Shown here: positions 16,138-24,149 of the stretch, one piece after another
How the letters are laid out: each line of letters begins with the position of its first letter
Numbering within the stretch: the stretch's first letter is position 1
Source: Oscillospiraceae bacterium
GTDB taxonomy: Bacteria; Bacillota; Clostridia; Oscillospirales; Oscillospiraceae
Assembly (NCBI GenBank): GCA_015067635.1
Contig: SVMA01000003.1
Location: 59,892 to 123,891, forward strand
Length of the DNA: 64,000 nt
Direction: 5' to 3'
The notes under the pieces: model-generated
Told to the model about the DNA's origin: nothing
What the model saw: the letters and a program-made list of their open reading frames with translations, nothing else
Database searches by the model: none
Position numbers and translations under genes: made by a program

Positions 16138-19100
16138 TTGGCAAGAAAATTCAAGACTATGGACGGCAATACTGCTGCCGCCCACGTTAGCTACGCCTTT
16201 ACAGAAGTAGCTGGCATCTACCCCATTACCCCGTCCAGCCCCATGGCTGACAACGTGGATCAGTGGTCCGCTGCCGGTCGGAAGAATATCTTCGGCGATA
16301 CCGTCAAGGTCGTTGAGATGCAGTCCGAGGCCGGTGCTGCCGGTACCGTTCACGGCTCTTTGGCCGCCGGTGCTCTGACCACCACCTACACCGCTTCTCA
16401 GGGTCTGCTGCTGATGATCCCCAACATGTACAAGATCGCCGGCGAGCTGCTTCCCTCCGTATTCCACGTTTCTGCCCGTACCGTTGCGGCACAGGCGCTG
16501 AACATCTTCGGTGATCATTCCGACGTCTATGCCTGCCGTCAGACCGGTTTTGCTATGCTGGCCGAGACCAACGTACAGGAAGTTATGGACCTGTCCGCTG
16601 TTGCTCACCTGGCATCCATTGAGGGTCGCGTTCCCTTTATCAACTTCTTTGACGGTTTCCGTACCTCCCACGAAATTCAGAAGGTCGCTATCTGGGATTA
16701 CGAGGATCTGAAGGAAATGACCAACATGGAAGCTGTGGAAGCATTCCGCAAGCATTCTTTGAATCCTGAGCGTCCCGCTATGCGTGGCTCCCACGAAAAT
16801 GACGACATTTTCTTCCAGCACCGCGAAGCCTGCAACCAGTACTACAATGCTCTGCCCGCCGTGGTTGAGAAGTACATGGGCAAGGTCAACGAAAAGCTGG
16901 GTACCAACTATCAGCTGTTTAACTACTACGGTGCTGAGGATGCTGACCGCATCATCGTCTGCATGGGCTCTTTCTGTGACGTAGCAGAAGAAGTCATTGA
17001 CTACCTGAACGCTCATGGCGAAAAGGTCGGTCTGGTGAAGGTCCGCCTGTTCCGTCCCTGGAGCTCCAAGCATCTGCTGGCCGCTATCCCCGCTTCTGTT
17101 AAGAAGATTGCTGTTCTGGACCGTACCAAGGAGCCCGGTTCTCAGGGTGAGCCTCTGTATCAGGACGTGGTCATGGCTTTGGCTAAGGCCGGCAAGAATG
17201 ATATCACTGTGATTGGCGGCCGTTACGGTCTGGGTTCCAAGGATACCCACCCCGCATCCGTATTCGCTGTTTTTGAAGAACTGGCTAAGGATGCTCCCAA
17301 GAATGAATTCACTCTGGGTATCGTGGACGACGTCACCAACCTGTCCCTCACTGAGAAGGTCTCCCCCAACACCGCAGCAGCCGGCACCATCGAGTGCAAG
17401 TTCTGGGGTCTGGGCGGCGACGGCACCGTCGGTGCAAACAAGAACTCCATTAAGATCATCGGTGACCACACCGGCAAGTACGTACAGGCTTACTTCCAGT
17501 ACGACTCCAAGAAGACCGGCGGCGTGACCGTGTCCCACCTGCGCTTCGGCGACAATGCCATCAAGTCTCCTTACTACATCAACAAGGCTGACTTCGTGGC
17601 TTGCCACAACCCCTCCTACATCACCAAGGGCTTCAAGATCGTTCAGGACGTAAAGCCCGGCGGCGTATTCCTCATTAACTGCCAGTGGAATCTGGAGGAG
17701 CTGGAGCATCATCTGGATGCTGCTTCCAAGCGTTACATCGCTGAAAACAACATTCAGCTGTACACCATCAACGCCATTGACCTGGCCATCAAGGTCGGCA
17801 TGGGCAAGCGCACCAACACCATTCTGCAGTCTGCTTTCTTCTCTCTGGCAAAGGTTATGCCTGCTGAGGAGGCAATCGGCTACATGAAGGATGCCGCTGA
17901 GAAGTCCTACGCCAAGAAGGGTATGGACGTTGTGGAATGCAACTGGAAGGCTATCGATGCCGGTGCTACCGCTTACGAGAAGATCACCGTTCCCGCTTCC
18001 TGGGCAACTGCTGAGGATGCCGCTGTTGAACTGAATCTGGAAGGTAATGCAGATACCGTTGCTGTTGTCAAGAACATCCTGACACCTGTTGGCAAGATGG
18101 ATGGCAAGAGCCTGCCTGTTTCCGCCTTCGTTGACTATGCTGACGGTCAGTTTGCTCTGGGTGCCGCCGCATACGAAAAGCGCGGTGTTGCTGTGACTGT
18201 TCCCGAGTGGGATGCAACCAAGTGTATCCAGTGTAACAACTGTGCCTACGTTTGTCCCCACGCTACCATCCGTCCCTACGCTTTGACAGAAGCTGAGGCT
18301 GCCGCAGCTCCCGCTGCCGCAAAGATCGTTCCTGTGAAGGCCGGCAAGGGCAAGGGTGTGTACTCCTACACCATGGCAGTATCTCCTCTGGACTGCATGG
18401 GTTGTGGCGTCTGTGTCGGCGTCTGCCCCACCAATGCCATTACCATGGTTCCTCAAGAAACTCAGCTGCCTCAGCAGGATGTATTCAACTACATGGTCTC
18501 CAAGGTTTCCACCAAGGAAGATATGCAGGATAACACTGTTAAGGGCAGCCAGTTCAAGCAGCCCCTTCTGGAGTTCTCCGGCTCCTGCGCAGGTTGTGCA
18601 GAAACCTCTTACGCCCGTCTGGTGACCCAGCTGTTCGGCGACCGGATGTATATCTCCAACGCCACCGGCTGTTCCTCCATCTGGGGCGGTCCTGCCGCTA
18701 CCTCTCCCTACTGTGTCAACGAGAACGGTCACGGTCCTGCTTGGTCCAACTCCCTGTTCGAGGACAACGCAGAGCACGGCTTGGGTATGTATACCGCACA
18801 GGCTGTGATTCGTGAATCTCTGGCCAATAAGGTACGTGCCGTGATGGACGACACCTGCTGTAAAGAACGCAAGGCTGTCTGCGCTGCATGGCTGGAAACC
18901 TTCAATGACGGCGAAGCAAATAAGGCTGCCACCAAGGCTCTGATCTCCAACCTGGAAGCAAAGGTCTGCTGTGACACCGTTAAGGATATCCTCTCCAAGA
19001 AGGAATACCTGTCCAAGAAGTCCGTTTGGATCTTCGGCGGCGACGGTTGGGCATACGACATCGGCTTCGGCGGTGTTGACCATGTTCTGGCTTCCAACAA

Positions 19101-19665
19101 GGATGTGAACATCTTTGTCTTTGACACCGAGGTTTACTCCAACACCGGTGGACAGGCCTCCAAGGCTTCCAACATCGGTCAGGTTGCTCAGTTTGCAGCC
19201 TCCGGTAAGGAAACCAAGAAGAAGTCCCTGGCCGAAATCGCAATGAGCTACGGTTATGTTTACGTGGCACAGATCGCCATGGGTGCAAACCAGGCACAGA
19301 CCATCAAGGCCATCACAGAGGCAGAAGCTTATAACGGTCCCTCTCTGATCATCGGCTATGCTCCCTGTGAGATGCACTCCATCAAGGGCGGCATGATGAA
19401 CTGCCAGGCTGAGATGAAGAAGGCTGTGGAATGCGGCTACTGGAATCTGTTCCGTTTCGATCCCTCCAAGGAGACCGGCAAGTTCACCCTGGACTCCAAG
19501 GCTCCCAAGGATGGCTATCAGGAATTCCTGATGAACGAAGCCCGTTACAGCCGTCTGACCCGTGAGTTCCCCGAGCGTGCAACCGAGCTGTTCGCTAAGA
19601 ACGAGGCTGCCGCCAAGGAGCGTTACGAGCACCTGCTGAAGCTGGTTGAGATGTATAAGGATTAA
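16138..19665 (+). CDS. nifJ: Pyruvate:ferredoxin (flavodoxin) oxidoreductase
   Basis: Central enzyme of anaerobic carbon metabolism. It oxidises pyruvate with CoA to acetyl-CoA and CO2 and reduces ferredoxin. The 1175-residue single chain has the pyruvate-binding domain at the start (YPITPSSPMADNVDQW), two [4Fe-4S] motifs CIQCNNCAYVCPH (about 696) and CMGCGVCVGVCP (about 752), a further cysteine pair SCAGCAET, and the TPP site GDGWAYDIGFGG (about 967). The start codon is TTG, 8 nt after TAGGAGGT, and no ATG fits. Codon use is extremely biased to C-ending codons, a mark of very high expression. Own promoter and terminator, so monocistronic. Confidence 0.98.
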   Translation: MARKFKTMDGNTAAAHVSYAFTEVAGIYPITPSSPMADNVDQWSAAGRKNIFGDTVKVVEMQSEAGAAGTVHGSLAAGALTTTYTASQGLLLMIPNMYKIAGELLPSVFHVSARTVAAQALNIFGDHSDVYACRQTGFAMLAETNVQEVMDLSAVAHLASIEGRVPFINFFDGFRTSHEIQKVAIWDYEDLKEMTNMEAVEAFRKHSLNPERPAMRGSHENDDIFFQHREACNQYYNALPAVVEKYMGKVNEKLGTNYQLFNYYGAEDADRIIVCMGSFCDVAEEVIDYLNAHGEKVGLVKVRLFRPWSSKHLLAAIPASVKKIAVLDRTKEPGSQGEPLYQDVVMALAKAGKNDITVIGGRYGLGSKDTHPASVFAVFEELAKDAPKNEFTLGIVDDVTNLSLTEKVSPNTAAAGTIECKFWGLGGDGTVGANKNSIKIIGDHTGKYVQAYFQYDSKKTGGVTVSHLRFGDNAIKSPYYINKADFVACHNPSYITKGFKIVQDVKPGGVFLINCQWNLEELEHHLDAASKRYIAENNIQLYTINAIDLAIKVGMGKRTNTILQSAFFSLAKVMPAEEAIGYMKDAAEKSYAKKGMDVVECNWKAIDAGATAYEKITVPASWATAEDAAVELNLEGNADTVAVVKNILTPVGKMDGKSLPVSAFVDYADGQFALGAAAYEKRGVAVTVPEWDATKCIQCNNCAYVCPHATIRPYALTEAEAAAAPAAAKIVPVKAGKGKGVYSYTMAVSPLDCMGCGVCVGVCPTNAITMVPQETQLPQQDVFNYMVSKVSTKEDMQDNTVKGSQFKQPLLEFSGSCAGCAETSYARLVTQLFGDRMYISNATGCSSIWGGPAATSPYCVNENGHGPAWSNSLFEDNAEHGLGMYTAQAVIRESLANKVRAVMDDTCCKERKAVCAAWLETFNDGEANKAATKALISNLEAKVCCDTVKDILSKKEYLSKKSVWIFGGDGWAYDIGFGGVDHVLASNKDVNIFVFDTEVYSNTGGQASKASNIGQVAQFAASGKETKKKSLAEIAMSYGYVYVAQIAMGANQAQTIKAITEAEAYNGPSLIIGYAPCEMHSIKGGMMNCQAEMKKAVECGYWNLFRFDPSKETGKFTLDSKAPKDGYQEFLMNEARYSRLTREFPERATELFAKNEAAAKERYEHLLKLVEMYKD

Positions 19666-19681
19666 TCCGCAATAAACCCTT

Positions 19682-19712
19682 ACCCGCCCATGTTCCCATG
19701 GGCGGGTTTTCA
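19682..19712 (+). terminator. Terminator of nifJ
   Basis: ACCCGCCCATG/CATGGGCGGGT, 11-bp stem with a TTCC loop, then TTTT. The T tract is short and the next small gene's ribosome binding site starts 3 nt later, so some read-through into it is likely. Confidence 0.85.
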
Positions 19713-19721
19713 GGAGATATT

Positions 19722-19877
19722 ATGTTTTGTACTGTAATAGATATGCGCGGCGATTACGCACTGATAAAATACAATGATACCGGTATCATATCGGAAGTAG
19801 CCATTGCGTTGCTTCCTGAGGGAATTGATACAGGCGATCAGCTTAAATTTGAGGACTTTGCGTTCACAACTTTATAA
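19722..19877 (+). CDS. Small DUF3006-like protein
   Basis: A 51-residue reading frame too short for the ORF track. It has AGGAG 5 nt before ATG. The product MFCTVIDMRGDYALIKYNDTG..LLPEGIDTGDQLKF follows the DUF3006 pattern of a short beta barrel (RG-D-A-hydrophobic strand, LPxGxxxGDxL). No signal peptide or membrane helix. Its only transcription source appears to be read-through of the nifJ terminator, because the next promoter is downstream. Function unknown. Confidence 0.65.
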   Translation: MFCTVIDMRGDYALIKYNDTGIISEVAIALLPEGIDTGDQLKFEDFAFTTL

Positions 19878-19892
19878 AATGTAAAAATGCAC

Positions 19893-19921
19893 TTGAAATT
19901 CGCAAATCAAAGTGATATAAT
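19893..19921 (+). promoter_or_regulatory. Promoter of the aromatic amino acid operon
   Basis: TTGAAA, 17 bases, TATAAT. The start site should be near 19928, giving a leader of about 194 nt before aroF, long enough for the attenuator described next. Confidence 0.88.
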
Positions 19922-19954
19922 AGGGACAATTCCACCACGGGAGGCCATTTGTAC

Positions 19955-20020
19955 ATGGTTATCACAGGCTTTGCTGCACAGTTTTATTTTAACTATTACT
20001 TTTTTCGCAACAAGGAGTAA
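19955..20020 (+). CDS. Phe/Tyr-rich leader peptide of the aro operon
   Basis: A 21-codon frame with GGGAGG about 9 nt before its ATG, ending in TAA followed directly by in-frame TAG. Residues 10-17 read FYFNYYFF, seven aromatic residues out of eight, with one more Phe at position 6 and no Trp. It lies between the operon promoter and a hairpin that precedes aroF. The arrangement is that of the pheA and trp leader peptides of enteric bacteria: slow decoding when charged tRNA-Phe or tRNA-Tyr is short stalls the ribosome here. The translation and position are seen in the sequence; the regulatory role is inferred. Confidence 0.8.
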   Translation: MVITGFAAQFYFNYYFFRNKE

Positions 20021-20026
20021 TAGCGT

Positions 20027-20109
20027 TTTGTGCTGCAAGGATTTCCCAAGGCTACGGTAGTATTTATGATGTGCCGCACGAATCGCCATTCGTGCGGCAC
20101 TTATTATTA
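20027..20109 (+). promoter_or_regulatory. Transcription attenuator ahead of aroF
   Basis: Terminator form: GTGCCGCACGAAT (20071-20083) pairs perfectly over 13 bp with ATTCGTGCGGCAC (20088-20100), 4-nt loop, then TTATTATTA. Antiterminator form: TTTGTGCTGCA (20027-20037) pairs with TGCCGCACGAA (20072-20082) in 10 of 11 positions, using the same 5' arm. A GCACAG in the leader frame (19976-19981) can pair with TTGTGC inside the antiterminator arm. A ribosome resting at the leader stop (20018-20020) would cover the start of that arm and favour termination; one stalled at the Phe/Tyr codons would leave it free. Mechanism inferred from complementarity. Confidence 0.75.
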
Positions 20110-20121
20110 GGAGATGTTATT

Positions 20122-21123
20122 ATGATTGCTGTTCTGAAACAAGGTACAACAGAAGCGCAAACCCAGCATTTAATTGAGTGGCTGAAAAACCAGCAGCTGG
20201 ATGTTCACATTTCACAAGGTAAAGAAGTGACCATCCTTGGTCTGATCGGTGATACCAGCCGTGTAGACATGGAGCTTCTGGGCTCATTGGATATTGTGGA
20301 AACCGTCAAGCGGGTTTCCGAACCGTTTAAGCAGGCCAACAGAAAATTCCATCCCTTGGATAGCATTGTTCGGGTTGGAAATGCTGAAATTGGCGGCGGT
20401 AATTTTGCTATGATCGCCGGACCCTGCAGTGTGGAGTCTGAAGAGCAGATCATTGAGGTAGCCACAGCAGTTAAAAGTGCCGGTGCCAATGTTCTGCGCG
20501 GCGGTGCTTTTAAGCCTCGCACCTCGCCGTATGCCTTCCAGGGCATGAAGGATGCCGGAATTGAACTGCTGGTAAAGGCAAAATATGCAACAGGTCTGCC
20601 CATTGTAACGGAAATTATGAACATCAGCACTCTGGATTTGTTTGCGGATGTGGATATGATTCAGGTCGGTGCCCGAAATATGCAGAATTTCGATCTGCTC
20701 AAGGAGCTGGGAAAAACAAAGAAACCCATCCTGTTGAAGCGTGGTCTGGCAAACACCCTTCAGGAGCTTCTGATGAGTGCGGAATACATCATGAGCGAGG
20801 GCAATGAAAACATTTTGCTGTGCGAACGCGGTATTCGTACCTTCGAAACCGTTACTAGAAATACATTGGATTTGTCTGCTGTGACTGTTTTGCAGGAACT
20901 GAGTCACCTTCCCGTCATTGTGGACCCCAGTCACGCAACCGGCAAGGCGCGTTTGGTTCCTCCCATGGCCCTTGCAGCCGCTGCCGCCGGCGCAGACGGA
21001 CTGATGATAGAGGTTCATAATAACCCGTCCTGTGCCTTATGTGACGGTGCGCAGTCCCTTACCCCTGTCCAATTTGCTGAGCTTTCGCAAAAGGTACAGC
21101 AAATTCGTGAGGTTATCCAATGA
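20122..21123 (+). CDS. aroF: 3-deoxy-7-phosphoheptulonate synthase (DAHP synthase, type I-beta)
   Basis: First step of the shikimate pathway: phosphoenolpyruvate plus erythrose-4-phosphate. The 333-residue protein starts at MIAVLKQG behind TAGGAG; the track ORF begins 17 codons upstream inside the attenuator hairpin. Residues 1-70 form an ACT/ferredoxin-like regulatory domain as in the Thermotoga-type enzyme, which allows feedback by Tyr or Phe. The barrel carries GPCSVES (100-106), FKPRTSPYAFQG, LLKRG, CERGIRTFE and VDPSHATG. First of eight tightly joined genes, so the attenuator controls the entire pathway as well as feedback at this enzyme. Confidence 0.95.
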   Translation: MIAVLKQGTTEAQTQHLIEWLKNQQLDVHISQGKEVTILGLIGDTSRVDMELLGSLDIVETVKRVSEPFKQANRKFHPLDSIVRVGNAEIGGGNFAMIAGPCSVESEEQIIEVATAVKSAGANVLRGGAFKPRTSPYAFQGMKDAGIELLVKAKYATGLPIVTEIMNISTLDLFADVDMIQVGARNMQNFDLLKELGKTKKPILLKRGLANTLQELLMSAEYIMSEGNENILLCERGIRTFETVTRNTLDLSAVTVLQELSHLPVIVDPSHATGKARLVPPMALAAAAAGADGLMIEVHNNPSCALCDGAQSLTPVQFAELSQKVQQIREVIQ

Positions 21124-21950
21124 ATGTCGGCATTTTAGGATTAGGATTAATTGGCGGCTCTATGGCGCGTGCCTTTTCCAAAACCGGACACAGTGTTTTT
21201 GCCGCAGATCAGGACAGTTCCGTTCTTGGCTTTGCGGAGCTTTCCGGTGCTGTTCACGGAACGCTGGATGAAAGCACTGTCTCCCAATGCGCGCTTATCT
21301 TGCTGGCAGTTTATCCCCGGGATTGTATTGCTTGGCTGGAAAAGCATGCCATTTGTATTCAAAAGGATGCCCTTGTAATGGACCTGTGCGGTATTAAAGA
21401 GGAAATTTGCAATGCTTGCTTTCCGCTTGCCCAAAAATACGGGTTTACCTTCATCGGCGGACACCCCATGGCAGGCTCTCACAACGCCGGTTTTAAGCAC
21501 AGCCGTTCCAATTTATTCCAAGGCGCACCAATGGTTTTGGTGCCGCCGGTGTTTGATGATATGCAGCTGCTGGAACGGGCAAAAAACGCCTTATCTCCAT
21601 GCAATTTCGGCTCATTTTCCGTTTGCACCGCCCAAGAGCATGACCGCATGATTGCCTTTACCTCGCAAATGCCCCACATATTGAGCAACGCCTTCATCAA
21701 ATCACCTACTGCCCTGAAGCACAAAGGCTTTTCTGCCGGCAGTTATAAGGACTTAACCCGTGTCGCATGGCTCAATCCACAAATGTGGGCGGAGCTTTGC
21801 ATGGAAAACCGGGAGAATATGCTTTATGAACTGGACACCTATATCGAAAGCCTGCAGGAATACCGTCAGGCACTTATGAATAAAGACACCGCAACACTGC
21901 ACGCACTGTTGGATGACGGAAAAAAACGCAAGGAGGAAGTTGACGGATGA
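21120..21950 (+). CDS. tyrA: Prephenate dehydrogenase
   Basis: Oxidative decarboxylation of prephenate to 4-hydroxyphenylpyruvate, the tyrosine branch. The 276-residue protein opens with the NAD(P) Rossmann loop GILGLGLIGGSMA and has the conserved GGHPMAGSHNAGF block (near residue 115) with the catalytic His. There is no C-terminal ACT domain, so feedback must act elsewhere. ATGA overlap with aroF and 4-nt overlap with aroB indicate translational coupling. Arogenate as substrate cannot be excluded. Confidence 0.93.
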   Translation: MNVGILGLGLIGGSMARAFSKTGHSVFAADQDSSVLGFAELSGAVHGTLDESTVSQCALILLAVYPRDCIAWLEKHAICIQKDALVMDLCGIKEEICNACFPLAQKYGFTFIGGHPMAGSHNAGFKHSRSNLFQGAPMVLVPPVFDDMQLLERAKNALSPCNFGSFSVCTAQEHDRMIAFTSQMPHILSNAFIKSPTALKHKGFSAGSYKDLTRVAWLNPQMWAELCMENRENMLYELDTYIESLQEYRQALMNKDTATLHALLDDGKKRKEEVDG

Positions 21951-22999
21951 ATATTATACCGGTAAACACTTCAACTGCATACGAAGTAAAAATCGGCACT
22001 TCCCTCTTGTCTTGCCTGGGGCGTGAAGTTGCAGCGGTAACCAAGTTTGGAACAGCCGTCCTGGTCAGCGACACCAATGTCTGGCCTTTGTATGGAAAAA
22101 ACGCCGAGGAAAGCCTGCAAATCGCAGGTTTTCATGTCCATTCCTTTGTTTTCCCTTCAGGAGAAGCCAGCAAAAATGCAGAAACCTATTTGAAGATTCT
22201 TCATTTTCTTGCGGAAAATCACATCAGTCGTTCGGACTGTTTGATTGCTCTGGGTGGCGGTGTTGTAGGAGATTTGACCGGCTTTGCGGCCGCTACATAT
22301 CTCCGGGGTATCCCTTACATCCAGGTTCCCACTTCCCTGCTGGCTATGGTGGATTCCTCTGTTGGCGGCAAAACCGCCATTGATCTGCCCAACGGAAAAA
22401 ATCTGGTCGGTGCATTTTACCAGCCGAAACTGGTTTTATGTGATACAGATACACTGAGCAGCCTGCCGGAGGATATCTTCCGTGATGGCTGTGCCGAGGT
22501 CATTAAGTACGGAATTTTGTACGATGCCCAACTCTTTGCCGCATTGGAAAAGGACGGCTTGGATTTTGAACGGGAGGCCGTCATAGCCCGGTGTGTGGAA
22601 TTAAAGCGGGATGTGGTTTCCCGGGACGAATTCGATACAGGTGCCCGAATGAAATTAAATCTTGGTCATACCATCGGTCACGGTGTGGAAGCCGGCAGTC
22701 ATTTCACCGTTTCTCACGGCAAGGCAGTCGCCATCGGGACTGCCATCATCAGCCGAACAGCGGCAAAACATGATATTTGCTCCCAGGAAACCTGTGATCG
22801 GATCCAACGCATTTTGGTGCAGTTTGGTTTGCCAATCTCCACGGATTGTTCCCCACAGGTGCTTTTCGATACCGCACTCTCTGACAAAAAACGAAGTGGC
22901 GGCACTGTCAATCTCATCATTCCCCGGCAAATCGGAGATTGTATCATTCGCCCCACACCGATTCAGGAAGTAAAAGCATTGATTGAAGAAGGACTTTAA
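21947..22999 (+). CDS. aroB: 3-dehydroquinate synthase
   Basis: Second step of the shikimate pathway, NAD- and metal-dependent cyclisation of DAHP. 350 residues. The GGGVVGDLTGFAAATY motif and PTSLLAMVDSSVGGKTAID are the NAD and substrate signatures. Metal ligands are Glu in DGCAEVIKYG and His in LGHTIGHGVE plus a later His. AAGGAGG sits before the ATG inside tyrA. Confidence 0.96.
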   Translation: MNIIPVNTSTAYEVKIGTSLLSCLGREVAAVTKFGTAVLVSDTNVWPLYGKNAEESLQIAGFHVHSFVFPSGEASKNAETYLKILHFLAENHISRSDCLIALGGGVVGDLTGFAAATYLRGIPYIQVPTSLLAMVDSSVGGKTAIDLPNGKNLVGAFYQPKLVLCDTDTLSSLPEDIFRDGCAEVIKYGILYDAQLFAALEKDGLDFEREAVIARCVELKRDVVSRDEFDTGARMKLNLGHTIGHGVEAGSHFTVSHGKAVAIGTAIISRTAAKHDICSQETCDRIQRILVQFGLPISTDCSPQVLFDTALSDKKRSGGTVNLIIPRQIGDCIIRPTPIQEVKALIEEGL

Positions 23000-23000
23000 T

Positions 23001-24149
23001 ATGGACATTACCATTTATCCCCGCCAGCTGCGGGGTGAAACAGATGTGATTCCCTCAAAATCCCAGGCGCACCGCCTATTGATCTGCGCCGCATTTGCAG
23101 ACAACCCTACCCAGCTGGTCTGCAGAGAAACAAATCAGGACATCGAAGCGACTGTTGGATGCCTGCGTGCCTTGGGCGCACAGATCACGGAAACAGACTC
23201 CGGTTACACCGTAATTCCCACGCAGGAGATTCCCACATGTGCGGAACTGCACTGCAGGGAAAGCGGCTCAACCCTTAGATTTCTGCTGCCCATCGTGGGC
23301 GCATTGGGTGTTGACGGAACATTTATCATGGAAGGTCGCCTTGCTGACCGCCCGCTTTCTCCTTTGTGGGAAGAAATGGAGCGCATGGGATGCACCCTTT
23401 CCCGTCCATCCGAAAACACCTTACGCTGTACCGGAAAACTAAAAAGCGGTGCGTATCAAATCAACGGAAATGTTACCAGCCAGTTTATCACAGGCTTGCT
23501 CTTTGCCCATTCCTTAATGGGTGACTGCACCTTGACCGTTACCGGAAAATTGGAATCCAAACCCTATGTGGAGCTTACAAATGCAGCCCTTGCCCTGTTT
23601 GCGAATCGCCACTCCCCGGGATGTGTTTCCGTAGAAGGCGATTGGAGCAACGGTGCTTTTTGGCTGGTTGCCAACCGTCTGGGAAGCGAGCTGACTGTCC
23701 GCGGACTGTCCCGGGATTCCTTACAGGGAGACCGTGCCGTAGTGGAGATTCTGCAGTTGCTTCAAAGCAGTAAGCCCACCATTTCTGTTGCAGATATTCC
23801 CGATCTGGTGCCGGTTCTGTCTGTTGCTGCCGCCGCAAATCACGGGGCAGTCTTTACGGATATTCAGCGTCTGCGACTAAAGGAATCCGACCGTGTTGCA
23901 TCTGTAATCCATATGCTGCAAAGCTTGGGCGGCAAAGCCTACGCAACGGAGGATACCTTAACCATTCTCCCCTCCTCCTTAACCGGAGGTACTGTGGATG
24001 GCTGTAACGACCACCGCATAGTCATGGCAGCCGCCATTGCCGCCACCATTTGTACTGAGCCTGTGAGAATCCTTGGCGCAGAAGCAGTTCAAAAATCTTA
24101 TCCTGCATTTTGGGCGGAATACCGCCGATTAGGAGGTAATTATGAGTAG
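23001..24149 (+). CDS. aroA: 3-phosphoshikimate 1-carboxyvinyltransferase (EPSP synthase)
   Basis: Sixth step: transfers enolpyruvate from PEP to shikimate-3-phosphate. The 382-residue protein starts at MDITIYPRQL one base after the aroB stop codon, with AAGGA at the aroB end; the track start six codons earlier lies inside aroB. Motifs include SKSQAHRLLI near the N-terminus, GSTLRFLLP, and RLRLKESDRV with the conserved KESDR. Shorter than the usual 430 residues but with both inside-out barrel halves. It overlaps aroC by 8 nt. Confidence 0.95.
   Translation: MDITIYPRQLRGETDVIPSKSQAHRLLICAAFADNPTQLVCRETNQDIEATVGCLRALGAQITETDSGYTVIPTQEIPTCAELHCRESGSTLRFLLPIVGALGVDGTFIMEGRLADRPLSPLWEEMERMGCTLSRPSENTLRCTGKLKSGAYQINGNVTSQFITGLLFAHSLMGDCTLTVTGKLESKPYVELTNAALALFANRHSPGCVSVEGDWSNGAFWLVANRLGSELTVRGLSRDSLQGDRAVVEILQLLQSSKPTISVADIPDLVPVLSVAAAANHGAVFTDIQRLRLKESDRVASVIHMLQSLGGKAYATEDTLTILPSSLTGGTVDGCNDHRIVMAAAIAATICTEPVRILGAEAVQKSYPAFWAEYRRLGGNYE

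Noticed and set aside
16117-19632. 1171-codon ORF antisense to nifJ
   Set aside because: Composition artefact of the strong codon bias of nifJ. The antisense product is low-complexity in style, has no known domain, and nifJ on the other strand has full motifs, promoter, ribosome site and terminator.
19907-20089. 60-codon ORF antisense to the aro leader
   Set aside because: It covers promoter, leader peptide and attenuator in antisense and has no ribosome site.
19922-20121. T-box riboswitch ahead of aroF
   Set aside because: The conserved T-box sequence AGGGUGGNACCGCG and the specifier stem are absent; the leader frame and alternative hairpins explain the region better.
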